DNA of 64,000 bases from Adiantum capillus-veneris (GCA_014529385.2 CM043963.1:66444895-66508894), one strand, 5' to 3'; counted from the stretch's first letter, positions 43,601 to 55,373 are shown. The notes: generated by a model from the sequence alone, not told the origin. Translations and numbers: made by a program.

Positions 43601-45420
43601 GAAAGAGGATTTACAAGTGGAATAGTGCGACCACGCTCACTAGCATCTACATACATGTTCTTTCCCCTGTAGGTGAAGTAAATTCTCCTTTCAGGGAACT
43701 TCATGTTGGCAGCCATGCGATCAAACCATGGTGCCCCTAGGATAACATCCTGATGTTGGAGGGGAGAGATGAAGAAGTCTTCTTTGTCGACATAGCTTTG
43801 TACATGAAGCCTCAACTTCCCAATCAAGGGAGTAACGGAGGCTTGTTGTCCCTTGAAAGATGCATCAGCTGTTACTATATCTCCCATCTCAAAAGCTTGA
43901 ATGCCCAACTTGGTGGCCAACTCTATTGATATGAAGTTGAGAGTAGAGCCAGGGTCAAACAAGATGAAGGCATCATGCTCTCGTACCTTTCCCCAAGCAT
44001 AGGAGAGTGATGATCCTTTGCAATGAGCATCCTCTTTTGGAGCTTCGATGGTGGAAGCCCTAGGAGTCTCATTGCGAGTATTCTTCTTGGGGCAAGAACG
44101 ATAGCCATGTCCTTGCTCCCCACACTTGAAACACTTATGGTCCTTGCGAAAAGCTTCAAGCTCTTCAGGAGAGAGTTTGTTTTTACCTTTGTAAACTCCC
44201 TTCTCCTTGGACCGATTGTTGTTGTTGTTGTTGGAAGTGCCTTGGGAATTATCTTGAGCATTGGATTTCCCCTTTGCATCATTTTTATCTTTGTTTTCCA
44301 TGGGCTTGACATTACGTCTAGCCCCTTGATGGAAATTGATGCGTGAAGCAACCATGGTGTGGTGGATTACTTCGGTAATAGTACCGGGTCTTTGAGAGTT
44401 GATATATTCGGCCATCTCTTCAGGTAATCCCGCACAGAATTGCTGTCTTTGCTCGGCAAAGTCTATCTTTTGAAAGACAGTAGATTTGAGATGTAAATCC
44501 CAAAACTTATCTACATACTTGTTGATAGACTCATGAGAGAGGAGCTTCAAGCCGCGCCATTCGGTAAGAACTTTATCTTTAGTATCGCTTGGAAGAAATT
44601 GCTTCATGATGGAAACTCGTAGAGTTTTCCATGTCTTTGGGGCTTCTCCATTGCCACGAAGGCTAGCCCACCATTGACGAGCTGATTTTTGGAAGTGCAT
44701 AGCTACATGGCGTAGCTTGGAGGACTCTGTGAAGCCCTCGTCCCCAAAGGCCGCATCAAATTGCTGGATGAAGGCCAACACTTTGTCGGTAGCACCAAAG
44801 GTGCCATCGTAGGTGAGAAAAGAGATACTCTTTCCTCCCTCCTTGAACTTCTTTAGCTTTTGTGACCTTCGCCATGCAGGAAATGATTTGCGATGCCCTC
44901 CCCTGTTGTATTCTCTAGGAGAATAGCCATAACTTTCATCGGAAGAGAAGGAAGGTGAAGAAGAAGGAGAAGAGGGTGACCTCTTCCTAGCCCTTTTCTT
45001 CCTTTGTTTCCTCTCTTGCCTTTGAGAGTGATGAGGAGAAGGACTATGGGTTGCTCTTTTCCTCTTGGGAGGAGTAGGCGATCGTCTAGACCGCCTTCTT
45101 CGTGGAGCCACATCTTCAGAAGAACTTAGACTTTCATTGCTTTCTTTCTCTTTGGATTCCTCCTCTCGAATGGGAGAGAGTCTTCTTTTGGGGGTCTCTT
45201 CAAGAGGCCTCCTAAGCTCTCTCTCCTCTTGGAGAGGAAGGGAAATTCCATAGGCACGAAGTTGTTGAGTAACTTCGGCTTGCAAGGTAGGGTTGCCCAT
45301 AGCTTTTTGCAACCTAGTCACAAGATAATTCACAAACATGGGAGCATCATCATTAGCACCTTCATGTGCAAAATCAAAGCTATCAATGTTCATTCTACTC
45401 TCTTGATTATTGTCAGCCAT
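40639..45420 (-). pseudogene. Chromovirus gag-pol polyprotein with two nonsense codons
   Basis: One frame of 1594 codons from ATG 45420 to 40639, interrupted only by TGA at 42139-42141 and TAG at 41857-41859. Order: an Arg/Ser-rich N-terminus; gag core (HFQKSARQWWASLRGNGEAP); zinc knuckle CFKCGEQGHGYRSCP; protease (ILFDPGSTLNFIS, DPG in place of the usual DSG); RT (MPFGLTNAPATFNRLM, FFDDIIIYS for the usual Y/F-x-DD); RNase H (VQCDACGDCLGAVLL); integrase HHCC (CVVCQKTK) and catalytic D, D, E (MDFIFGLP, SDRDPR, HPQTDGQSEI); and a chromodomain (YLIKFKNYPFEDAKWM). The first stop falls between RNase H and integrase, the second within the integrase zinc domain. No frameshifts. Confidence 0.9.
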
Positions 45421-45822
45421 GTTAACAAAATTTTATGTATGTACTTAGTGTATGCTTTGGCAATTCAAAACCTTAGTTGCCACTCCTCTTAGCCTTTGAA
45501 AATCGGCTCTTAAGTATCTACACCTACGGCTCAAAGTGGTTAATTATAGAGAGTAGAGGAGTAGGTCTAACATAGTAGAGTTGCCAACGGTTAGCTCCTT
45601 TCGGACTTCTTATGGCTCAATAATGGTAAAGCCGTAGGAAAGTCTAAAAAGACTCCATTATTAAGTCCAAAGCTCCCGAGGTGTGCACCATCCCCCACAT
45701 AGTGGGCTTAACAAAACCGGTATTAGATCCCAGTTCCACTTACTCTATTATAATTAACAACATCAACCATTTATAGGCTACTTAAGGACCTCTCTTCTTA
45801 AGCAAGAAAAGAGAAACCAAAT

Positions 45823-45834
45823 GCTCTGATACCA
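45823..45834 (-). other. Primer-binding site, initiator tRNA-Met
   Basis: TGGTATCAGAGC on the minus strand, one base inside the 5' LTR terminus. This is the standard PBS of plant chromoviruses and copia elements. Confidence 0.92.
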
Positions 45835-45835
45835 A

Positions 45836-47460
45836 TGTAATGGAATTTGCCTATTCAATTTGAGAATAGCGGAATTTAATGAGAGTACTTTCAAGAAATG
45901 ATTTTGTGAGCATAGCGGGTAGACATAATTGAAGATAGCAACATAATCATAGCAATTATTTAACTTGGCATAGACAATACTTTTGCAAGAGAGAGAGTTT
46001 AGAGAACATGACAACAATTGAGGACCGGATTTATGTGGAGCCGGTCCCCCCTCCAATAGGCATTTGTATTATGATTTCTCCCATAAAGAGAGACTTGTTA
46101 CAATACAGTCTTTGTGTTCCTTGTGACCTAGGTGATGCCATGAAGATGGAAGGCTTCATGCACCACAAACATAACATAAACTTGAAGAAAGCTTTAACTA
46201 TCCCAAGCCTCAGTCCCAAGACCTCAAACACCTTCGAAGGTGGAGAGAGCTAGCAGGGAATGAGGGTAGGGAAGAGGAAGAAGAAACATTTCGTAGGAGA
46301 AAGAATTAGTTCCTCACTTATCATACTCTTGTTGCTAGCATACATAATAGCATAGTAATGAAGAAGAAGGATGTGGCAAGCTTAAGCATTGAAGCATGGC
46401 TCTTGGTTGGATTTGCACTCCATAGCCAAGAGTGTTGGTGTAGGCTCTCAACCTCTACTTGCTTGGAGAGGGAGCTCTTGCACTTTGCATATCACACAAA
46501 AAGAGTGCTTGTGAGTGTGTGTGGGTGAGTATACCCCCTAGGCACCCCCCTAGCTTGCTTGGGTCGACCCCCCCTTGTAGCTCATGCCTGAAGCTCATTG
46601 GACCCCTCCAGGCCTAGCCAATCACAAGCAAGAGCCATTACAAGCAACATGGGTAGCCTTGGGACAAGTGTCCCCCTTTCCCCTTTGAGAGAGAGGACTT
46701 GATAAATGCTAAAACAATTAGATAATTCATGTAATTTATCATTGGACCCCTTTGAAGCCTAGCCAATAGGCTTCAAGCAACACATGAAGGTAACATGGGT
46801 AGGGGCCTGACATGTGTCCTTGCTGCCTCTTCAAGTTGGGCTTCCCTTGTGTGTGTGAGTGGGTGTTCTCTCTCTAGCCCCTAGGAAAAGGGCTCGCCCC
46901 CCCTCTTGTAGGAATGCTTTTGACTTTTAGGTGATCAAGCACCTTACTCACCAAGCATGACAAAGCACTTGAACTAGGGGGTGTTCCCACAAGCATCTCA
47001 GGCAAGCTTCTCAAGGCACCTCAAGTACTTTAATCATGCAGCAAGTCAAGCACCTCAAGCATGGAGCCAGTCAAGCACCTCAAGCATATTAATCAAGCAC
47101 CTCAAGCATGAAAAACATCTCAAGCATGACAAGCACCTCAAGCATGACAAGCACCTCGAGCTTGGGCCGGGTTCCCACCTCAAGCTCAGCCCTAGCTTAC
47201 TTAAGGTCAAAGGACTTTTACACACATTTATTGGAGGTCTTCAATGAAGCTAACCCTAAGGTCTTATGCTCCATTGGTTAGCCTTGCTCTTTGATAGACC
47301 ATCTCCCTTTTGGGCCCCTTTACCATTGGCCCCGTGTTGAGATAGATCTATAAGCACATACCTATATCTTAACACTTGTTCCCGTTTATTCTCCCACATT
47401 AAGTGATCAATTTAATATGAGAAAATCATTTGGGTTAGTTAGAGATTAGATTTTATGACA
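45836..47460 (-). repeat. 5' LTR of the chromovirus
   Basis: Near-identical to 38655-40278; differences seen are about nine substitutions and one 1-bp indel. It is followed by the TGCTG duplication and then the coding sequence of CACTA transposase exon 1. Confidence 0.92.
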
Positions 47461-47724
47461 TGCTGCTTGACCAAAGCGCCTGCGAACATGTCTATTGGGT
47501 TGCAAGATTGCTGCTTGTTGGCCAGCGTCAGAGTCCGACGAGTTATAATTGGCAACAACTCGATCTATAATAGATGGATCGAACTTGCCAAATTCGCGAA
47601 CGTGCTGCAAAGAAACACGTCTTGTCCGTCGCACAGCATGCTTGCATTGATTACAAGGACATAAGACCCTCGTTGAGAGATAGGTGTTTCGGTTGGACGG
47701 TCCCACATCCTCGTCACTACTCAT

Positions 47725-47786
47725 AATGAGGATAAAAATCTTATAACTTGGACAACAAATTTAATATTCTATTGGCATTCTTCGTC

Positions 47787-47826
<40 letters not shown>

Positions 47827-49376
47827 CTCACATTCTCTAGTCATGTCCAATCCCCGCACACCTCGGTCTAGAGGTGCACGGAGATCAAAACCACCGGGTT
47901 ATAATCTCGTCTTTATTGGTCAATACCTATATTTGTGGGTACAAGAAATCTATAGACCCACGTCTACATGATACTGCATGTAGTGGACAAAACCCCTTTG
48001 CCTCTTCTCTAGCTGTAGCACTTCACAACATCTTAACATCTTTTCACAGTAGATCTTTTCATTGTTCGTGTAACTCTAAACCCTAAACCGTAAGTAATTC
48101 TTGCGTGGACTTGATCTAACGTAAATAAGAGTAAATCTAAATAAACGTAAATCTAACTAAAAATAAACCTAAATCTAATTTAACGTAAGTTTACATCTAA
48201 CCTAATCTTTAACGTCTTTTGGGATAGTTTCTTACGACGTTAAAACTCTCTTCTTCTTGTGTGTGTGTGTGTGTGTGTGTGTGTGTCTGTGGGTAAACCT
48301 AAATAAACCTAATTCTAATCTAATATAACATAAATCTAAATCTAACGTAAATTATGTTATATTAAAAACAAAGAACTAAACTAACAGGGATTATAAGAAC
48401 CTTAAAACTTATTTTTCACATAACTCGGCAAGAGTTGGCATTCTCATCACTAAAGATGTGAGAGTTAACTTCCGGCGGTGACGCTACTTCATCTCCATCC
48501 ACATTTGACGACAACAATTGGTCCTTTGGACCGTTCTTGCTCTTGTTACTAACTTTGAAGTTGCTGTTGAATGACTAGAGGTTGTCTAGATGGTCATTGT
48601 CGGGGATGTAGTGACTCTTTCCGCCCTGAAGATCCACCTTCTTCCCTATCTTCTGAAGACATTTCACCAGTACTTTTGGATCGACGGAGCCCACCATGAG
48701 TGAAGGCAGCAATACCCTATATTCCATTGAGGGCTTTCTTCACCCGCTTCATGCAGGCATCGCAGTCTATGGAGACCTAAATCTAATCTAATATAACGTA
48801 AATCTAAATCTGGCGTAAATAAACGTAAATCTAACTAAAAATAAACCTAAATCTAATCTAATTTAACTTAAATAAACCTAAATCTAATTTAACGTAAGTC
48901 TACATCTAACCTAATCTTTAACGTCTTTTAGGATAGTTTTCTACGACGTTATAACTCTCTTCTTCTTGTGTGTGTGCACGTGTGTGGATGTGTGTGCCAA
49001 TAAAAAGAGATAAATGGTATAACCTTTCTATCACCCATGCCAAGTATGATAGATTGGTTATGCCATTTCCCTCTTGAATAATAGGTCTTGAGTTCAACTC
49101 CTCGTCGGCTAGATCTTTAGGTCTTTTAATTTTAATTAGTTTCCTACGACGTTAAATTAGTTTCTCTTTCAATGTGTGCATTTTTTTGTTTATGCATGTT
49201 TTCTCTCTCTTTTCCTCTCTCAATGTGTGCGTTTTTTGTTTATGCATGTTCTCTCTCTCTTTTCCTCTCTCAATGTGTGCGTTTTTTTGTTTATGTATGC
49301 TCTCTCTCTCTCTTTTCCTCTCTCAATGTGTGTGTGCATTCTTTGTTTATGTATGTGTGTGTGCGTTTTTGTTTAT
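47725..49376. repeat. CACTA right-end region: (CT)n, duplicated taaatctaa-rich block, ~50-bp minisatellite
   Basis: (CT)n lies at 47791-47824. A taaatctaa-rich block at about 48125-48285 is repeated at about 48810-48990, both ending in acgacgtta..ctctcttcttcttgtgtgtg. A ~50-bp minisatellite (caatgtgtgcgttttttgtttatg..ctctctcttttcctctct) runs 3.5 times at 49171-49370. No gene is visible; the transposase promoter should lie near 47725-48000. Confidence 0.65.
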
Positions 49377-49383
49377 ATTTGTA

Positions 49384-49387
<4 letters not shown>

Positions 49388-49425
<38 letters not shown>

Positions 49426-49429
49426 AACA

Positions 49430-49509
<80 letters not shown>

Positions 49510-49571
49510 AAGAGGGGAAGGGAACATGAGAGTGAGGAGAGGGAAGGAGCATACCTGGCTCTCCTTCCTCT

Positions 49572-49607
<36 letters not shown>

Positions 49608-49609
49608 TG

Positions 49610-49650
<41 letters not shown>
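49388..49650. repeat. Compound (CT)n, (GT)n(GA)n, (GT)n(GA)n microsatellites near the CACTA right end
   Basis: (CT)n at 49388-49421, (GT)n(GA)n at 49433-49510, then again (GT)n at 49576-49605 and (GA)n at 49614-49651. Confidence 0.85.
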
Positions 49651-49658
<8 letters not shown>

Positions 49659-49687
49659 CGTTACCTGCTCTTGCTTGAGGGCACCGA

Positions 49688-49716
49688 AAAACTCAGATCT
49701 GAGATCTGAGTTTTTG
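49688..49716. repeat. 29-bp perfect palindrome 62 bp inside the CACTA right end
   Basis: Arms of 14 bp, AAAAACTCAGATCT and its complement, around a single central base. It could form a hairpin at the transposon end. Confidence 0.65.
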
Positions 49717-49849
49717 GGCGCTCTCTGTTATTTTTTTAGCCCAGCCGGCGTCGCTAACATGAATAGCCTCTTGTAGTGGGAGTAGCAATAGGATTTCAAT
49801 ATTCAAGGTTGAATCTTTGCTAACAATTTCTCATTAAAGTCTTCATCGA

Positions 49850-50498
49850 GCTATGCATGCTATACAACACACGTTAGTCCTCCGTTTCTCCTCTTTTGAG
49901 GAAGTTTTTATATCAGGTATAGGCAATCACCACGCTTGACAACAACACAGATGTATTCAAGATGTTTGCTGTTGAGGATAGATTGGATAGGGACAATTAT
50001 CCAATGTGGGTTTACATGATGTAACATGTTCTTGTGTCAAAGGGTGTTTGGAATCTTGTGCAAGGCGTTGATCTACGTCCTGGTTCTGTGGATACATGCG
50101 ATGTTGAGGATGTTGCAAGTTTTGGTGGAAAAAAATATTGTTGTTAGAGCTGTTTTGCCTATGGTTGAGCAGGCTCCTTGGGATGTAATAAATGTGTAGG
50201 CTCATGCATTGATTGCATTATCTGTGAAGAGCACTATTACTCACATTTGTTCAACTAAATCTGCAAAATAGGCTTGGGATATTTTGGTTGGTTTTTATGC
50301 AAGCCGCAATGAGGCTAAAATTGCATTGCTGCATAAAGAGCTGGAATTGAAGATTATGCATGAGGAAGATGAAATAAACACTTTCCTTGCTGGTATCAAG
50401 GATATTAATAAGCAACTTATTTCTGCTTACGAAGTCATTTTTGATAGTTCCCTTGTGCAGATTGTTCTTGATGCTTTGCTAGATTCTTACCAGACTTT
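49850..50498 (+). pseudogene. Older Ty1/copia element, 5' part: leader remnant and gag N-terminal half
   Basis: Homologous to the leader and gag start of the nested copia (compare 50990-51660). It encodes degraded versions of DVFKMFA, LDGDNYPMW and KIALLHKELELKIMHEEDE. The gag reading is interrupted at the PDSYQTF-equivalent codons by insertion of the younger copia at 50499. The 5' LTR is not visible; the homology fades at about 49850, soon after the CACTA right end. Confidence 0.75.
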
Positions 50499-50725
50499 TG
50501 TTACCATATACATGTGGTAGTGATGTGTGTGAACACACTAGGACCGCCGGGGCATTTTTTCCCTCTTTAGGAGGTTTTTTCCCCCGTGCATTGTATATAC
50601 GCCCATCACTCTAGGGCTATCTATCTTTCCATTGCACACCAAGTAATACACTCTCTATTGTGTGCCTTGATCTTCCTTCGTCTTCTCCAAGCTGTGTGTG
50701 TTTCTCTGCAACCCTAATTCCAACA
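50499..50725 (+). repeat. 5' LTR of the nested copia
   Basis: Starts TGTTACCATA, ends ATTCCAACA. About five differences from the 3' LTR, mostly in homopolymer runs. Confidence 0.92.
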
Positions 50726-50727
50726 AT

Positions 50728-50739
50728 TGGTATGAGAGC
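50728..50739 (+). other. Primer-binding site of the nested copia
   Basis: TGGTATGAGAGC, 2 bp after the LTR. It differs by one base from the usual TGGTATCAGAGC of initiator tRNA-Met. Confidence 0.85.
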
Positions 50740-51086
50740 AGGTCATGCCCTCCCGGGCTTAGTCGCTAGTTGCTCCAGCACACGCCTGCTCACTTTTTCA
50801 GATTTCAGTGAGCTTTGGCGAGCATTCGCAGGTCGACAAAAATTTTGGGGCAGCTCGAAGAGCTTGGTCTACTCAGATTTTTGATTTGGGCTCATTTCGG
50901 CCTCCGTTTCCACTACAGGCAGTACTGCACAAGCTATTTCGTCATTTTGTGCAGAATTTTTGTCAGTGCTGTTTTCTGCATAACAGGCGCCTTATAGTCT
51001 TCTATGGTTTGTGCTATATAGCACAGGTTGTTACCGCTCCAATTCTCCTATTTTTGGGAAGTTTCACATCAGGTGCGGCATTTACC

Positions 51087-54000
51087 ATGGCTGACAACAA
51101 CAACACAGATGTGTTCAAGATGTTTGCTGCTGAGGACAGGTTGGATGGGGACAACTACCCTATGTGGGCTTATATGATGCAACATGTTCTTGTGTCAAAG
51201 GGTGTCTGGAACATTGTGCAGGGCATTGATGTACGTCCTGTTTCTGAGGATGTAGGTGATGTTGAGGATGTTGCAGGTCTTGCTGCAAGGATTGCAGCTG
51301 TTAGAGTTGTTTTGCCTATGGCAGAACAAGCTCGTTGGGATGTTAAGGATGCGCAGGCTCATGCATTGATTGCGTTGTCTGTGAAGCGCACCATTGTTCC
51401 TCACATCGGTTCAGCAAAATCAACAAAACAGGCTTGGGATATTTTAGCAGGTCTTTATGCAAGCCACAATGAGGCTAAAATTGCTTTGCTGCGTAAAGAG
51501 CTGGAGTCGAAGATTATGCATGAGGAAGATGATATGGACACTTTACTTGCTAGTGTCAAGGATATCAATGAGTAGCTTATTTCTGCAGGTGAAGTCATTT
51601 CAGACAGTTCCCTTGTGCAGACTGTTCTTGATGCCTTACCAGATTCCTACCAGACTTTTGCTAGTACTTGGAGACTGATGACCCAAGGAAATCCTGAAGT
51701 TGTCAAGTTTGATGCATTATGCACATTGCTGTTGCAAGAGTCACTTTCCAGAAAAAACAGGACTAGGCAACGTGCAGTTGAATAGGCTTTTATTGCTTCT
51801 CAAAGAAAGGGTGGTAACAGTAATGTAGCCACTTCTTATGGTTCTGCTGCGAGTAGCAAAACTTATGTTCCTAATGCTTCTACTGGCAGCACTTCGTCTG
51901 GAAATTCTAGTGATAAGGGCAAAAAGAAGATGCGTTGCCATTATTGTAAAGCCAATGATCACTTGATCAAGTCGTGTCCTAAGTTGAAGGCCAAAGAGGC
52001 TAAGAAGAAAGAGGGTGGTTCCACTCCAAATGCTGGTTCCACTACAAATGCAGCCATTGTTGAGTCTTCTGTGAAAGGAGACTGTGTTGCTGATGTTGAT
52101 GCAGAATGGGCTTTTAGCGCAGAGTGTACTTACAATCCTGCTGTCCATGATGCATGCTTGTCAGTTGCTGCAGATTCACATGTGTGGTATTTCGACAGTG
52201 GTGCTACAAAGCACATTACCTCACATCTTGAATTGTTTACCTCTCTCGAGTCTGTCCCTCATGGAAATTCAGTCACTTGTGCCAACAATGCCTCTTATCC
52301 AGTTCAGGGAGTTGGAAACATTGTGCTTACTGCTGCTAATGGCAGTTCTTTCACACTTGTTGATGCACTTTATGTACCTGGGATCAAGAAGAATCTCTTG
52401 TCTGTATCCGCACTTGCTAGACTTGGACTTGTAGTCAAATTTGTGGATGACAGATGTACAATTCATGATCTCAGTTTTGGTGATGAAATTGATGCATCCG
52501 GGCTTTTGTGCTGTGGGCTATATAAGCTCACTTTGTATGACAAGTGTGGACAAAATTTTGCAAATGCTGTTGCAGATTCAAGGGCTATTTCAAATGCAAA
52601 ACTTTGGCATGCCCATTTTGGTCATCTGAATTTTGCCTGTTTGCTGCGTTTGCAGAAATCTGACATGGTTGCTTCTTTTCCATCTCTTGAAGCACCTGTC
52701 AAACATGTTTGTGAAGGCTGTATTTTGGGTAAGATGCAGCGTTCTAAGTTTCCAAAGGATGGTTCAGTTCGGGCCACATGCAGGTTGCAGCTTGTGCATA
52801 GTGATGTTTGTCGGCCCATGCAAACTCCGTCCTCGGGCAATTACCTGTACTTCATGACTTTCATTGATGATTACTCCAGGCATGCATGGGTATGTCCGCT
52901 TAAAGAGAAGTCCGAAGTTTTTATGTGCTTCAAACAATTTTTGGCTATGGCTGAAAATGTCTCGAAATGTACTATGGGCACCCTCCGTTCAGATTGAGGG
53001 GGGGAGTATATGTCTCATGAATTTAATGCATTTCTGGCTAGTCGTGGGATAAAACACCAATGTACAGTGCCTTATACACCTCAGCAAAATGGTGTTGCTG
53101 AGAGGAAAAACAGGTCACGAACGGAAATGGCACGATGTATGGTCAAAAGTCAAGCTTTACCGCATTCTTTTTGGATTGAGGCCATTATGTGTGCCACTTA
53201 TGTACTTAACACGTGTCCTATGAAAACTTTGCAGTCTATTACTCCATATGAAGCATGGCATGATAGAAAGCCTTCTATTGAGCACATGCGTGTTTTTGGC
53301 TATTTGGCATATGCTTTGGTGCCACAAGTGCAACGCAAAAAATTGGATGATAAGGCTGTCAAATTTATTTTTGTTGGTTATAGTGCTGAAAGCAAAGGTT
53401 ACAGGTTGTATCATCCGCAAACAAAATGTATTCTGGTTTCTCGGGATGTAGCGTTTGTGGAAGATTCTGTTCAGCCCTTGCTGTCATGTACTAGAGACAG
53501 TAATGTAAGCTCACAGGACATTTATGACACTTTGTTGCCTCTTTTCAGTGGTGGAAATATGAATGTAAGTTCCAATGAGGCAAATGTACAGCCTATGGGG
53601 GTTTCTGAAAATGTGTTAGATCAGCCTATTACTGATGCAGATGTACATGATGTACTTGATGAGGAAAGGGCTGAAAATGAGCAAGCTAGAGGTATGCCAA
53701 AATGGTTGGTGCACACTTTGCGTGACGGTAAATTGGATGCACCTTTGTCTAGTCGTACTCGTTCAGGATCTTACCATGCATCTTATGCATCAGATTGTTA
53801 TGCTTTGGCTGTGTCTAGCTTACATGATGTTGAGTAGCCTCTGAATTTTGATGAAGCATAGAATTCAGAAAATTGGATGGCTGCCATGCAATCAGAATAT
53901 GATGCACTTATAGAGAATGACACATGGACTTTATGTGATTTGCCTCCTGGAAAAAAGGCCATTGGTACGAAGTGGGTTTACAAGTTGAAACGCAATCCGG

Positions 54001-55373
54001 ATGGTGAGATCGATCGCCATAAGGCTCAACTTGTTGCAAAGGGTTATGCACAACAAAAAGGCATAGATTATGAAGAGACGTTTGCTCCCACTTGTCGTAT
54101 GACTACTGTGCGTTTTCTATGTGCATTGGCAGCTCATTTTGGTTGGGATGTACATCAATCAGACATTGTTACTGCTTTCTTGAATGGTGACATATTTGAG
54201 GAAGTTTATGTAACGCAGCCTCGCGGTTTTGTCATAAAAGGACAAGAGGAAAAAGTGTGCAAATGTAACAAGGCTTTGTATGGGTTGAAGCAATCTCCTC
54301 GTGCTTGGTATGAGAAAGCTGACACTCATTTGGTCAAACAAGGCTTTCGTAATAGTCCAACAGAAAGCACATTGTATGTAAAGCGTGAGGGTGATGTACT
54401 TCTCATTGTGGTTCTTTATGTTGATGATTTGCTGATCACTGGACCAAATGAGAGACATATTGCTGAATTTAAGGCTGATTTGAATGCTACTTTCAAGATG
54501 AAAGATTTGGGGCTGTTGCATCATTATTTGGGCATACAGTTTAAGCAGTGTGATGGTGGTATTGCCTTGTGTCAGAAAAGTTACATAGAGACATTGCTAT
54601 GTAAGTTTGGACTTGAGGATTGCAAACCTATTGCCACTCCCATGGAAACAGGTTTGAAGTTGAGTCTACATGATGCTGGCGATCCTGCTGATGTCACTCT
54701 TTACCAAACTACTGTTGGCTGCCTCATTTATGTATGCAACACAAGGTCGGATATTCAGTTTGCAGTCTCACAGGTCAGCAGATTTATGCATAGCCCAGGG
54801 TCTAAGCATTGGCAGGCTGTCAAGAGGATTTTCCGCTACCTTAGTGGCACTTTACATCTTGGCTTGTTTTATCCCAAGGGGGGATCATTGCCGCCAGACT
54901 TACATGCTTTTTCGGACTCAGATTGGGCTGGTTGTTTTGACACGAGAGTGTCCACAAGTGGTTTTTGTTTCATGCTTGGAAGTTCATGTATATCATGGCT
55001 GAGCAAGAAGCAACCTACTGTGGCCACTTCGAGTTGTGAGGCTGAGTACAGGGCAGTCTTCACAGCTACGGTTGAGTGTGTATGGCTTAGACGCCTTATG
55101 GCTGATTTGGGTGTTGGACAGGACACTGCCAACACTATCTACACTGACAGTCAGAGCGCATTGGCAGTTGCGAGGAACCCAGTTTTTCATGCTCGCACAA
55201 AGCACATTGAGGTGCATTACTACTATGTCAGGGAGAGGCTCTCAGCAGGAGAGATCACCTTGGCTTGTGTGCCAACACAGGACAACCTTGCAGATCTTTT
55301 CACAAAGGCATTGTCTCATGAGAAGCTTGAAGCTTTCCCCAAAGCTTTGGGCTTACTCCCCTTTGTGGACTGA
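51087..55373 (+). pseudogene. Copia gag-pol polyprotein with five in-frame stops
   Basis: A single 1429-codon frame from ATG 51087 (MADNNNTDVFKMFAAEDRLD) to TGA 55373. Stops interrupt it at 51573-51575 (TAG), 51783-51785 (TAG), 52995-52997 (TGA), 53835-53837 (TAG) and 53859-53861 (TAG). Domains in copia order: UBN2-type gag; zinc knuckle CHYCKANDHLIKSCP; protease WYFDSGATKHIT; GAG-pre-integrase (LWHAHFGHLNF, CEGCILGKM); integrase (HSDVCRPM, FIDDYSRHAW, PYTPQQNGVAERKNR); RT (FLNGDIFEEVYVTQPRGF, catalytic LYVDDLLITG); RNase H (AFSDSDWAGC, SSCEAEYRA). No frameshift was seen over 4.3 kb. It shares its frame structure with the older flanking copy. Confidence 0.9.

Larger units (their letters stand above)
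38655..47460 (-). mobile_element. Chromodomain Ty3/gypsy retrotransposon (8.8 kb), young insertion in the CACTA transposase
   Basis: Complete structure: two LTRs of 1624-1625 bp, a PBS matching initiator tRNA-Met, one gag-pol frame and a chromodomain at the integrase C-terminus. TGCTG duplications lie at 38650-38654 and 47461-47465. By eye the LTRs differ at about nine bases and one indel, so the insertion is recent. Two nonsense codons in gag-pol make it non-autonomous. Confidence 0.92.
35185..47724 (-). pseudogene. CACTA transposase (TNPD/tnp2 family), split by a gypsy insertion and carrying stops
   Basis: Exon 1 (47724-47461) is the transposase-associated domain (LCPCNQCKHAVRRTRR). The chromovirus inserted right after it (target duplication TGCTG). 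The rest: 38649-38381; 38284-37545 with tnp2 blocks (ACPNDCILFRGEY, KCPKCDSKRYR, DGVNPFGQRS); 37461-36857 (NHLLDPMHIFKNVGNLLWDHLTG, catalytic-region motif); 36782-about 36010 with DUF4218 (VHLLVHIVDEVEIAGTVHSRWM, GYVRQKARPEGSMAEG); about 35940-35580 and 35490-35185 with DUF4216 (LTYFGTLQEILRIDYRG; WWYVIKVAPR) and an acidic tail. In-frame stops lie near 38522, 36201, 35704 and 35615. The family cleaves the TIRs. This copy cannot make a full protein. Confidence 0.82.
32871..49778 (-). mobile_element. CACTA (En/Spm) transposon, 16.9 kb including a nested gypsy element
   Basis: The right terminus (reverse complement) begins CACTACAAGAGG and the left begins CATTACAAGAGG (one change). The 3-bp target duplication GGA flanks it (32868-32870 and 49779-49781). 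The left end carries a dense TAGCGACG/CGTCGCTA subterminal array, and one TTAGCGACG copy sits inside the right end. It encodes a TNPA-like protein (33604-34912) and a tnp2-type transposase (35185-47724), both on the minus strand. An 8.8-kb chromovirus interrupts the transposase, leaving about 8.1 kb of CACTA sequence. With multiple stops in the transposase it is presumably non-autonomous today. Confidence 0.88.

Noticed and set aside
48060-48950. Telomere-like repeats (ccctaaacc, taaatctaa words)
   Set aside because: Only one isolated CCCTAAA occurs; the other words are not the plant telomere repeat and the block belongs to the CACTA element.
49172-49776. Long plus-strand ORFs of Leu/Phe/Ser and Val/Cys runs
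   Set aside because: Translations of (CT)n, (GT)n, (GA)n and the 50-bp minisatellite.
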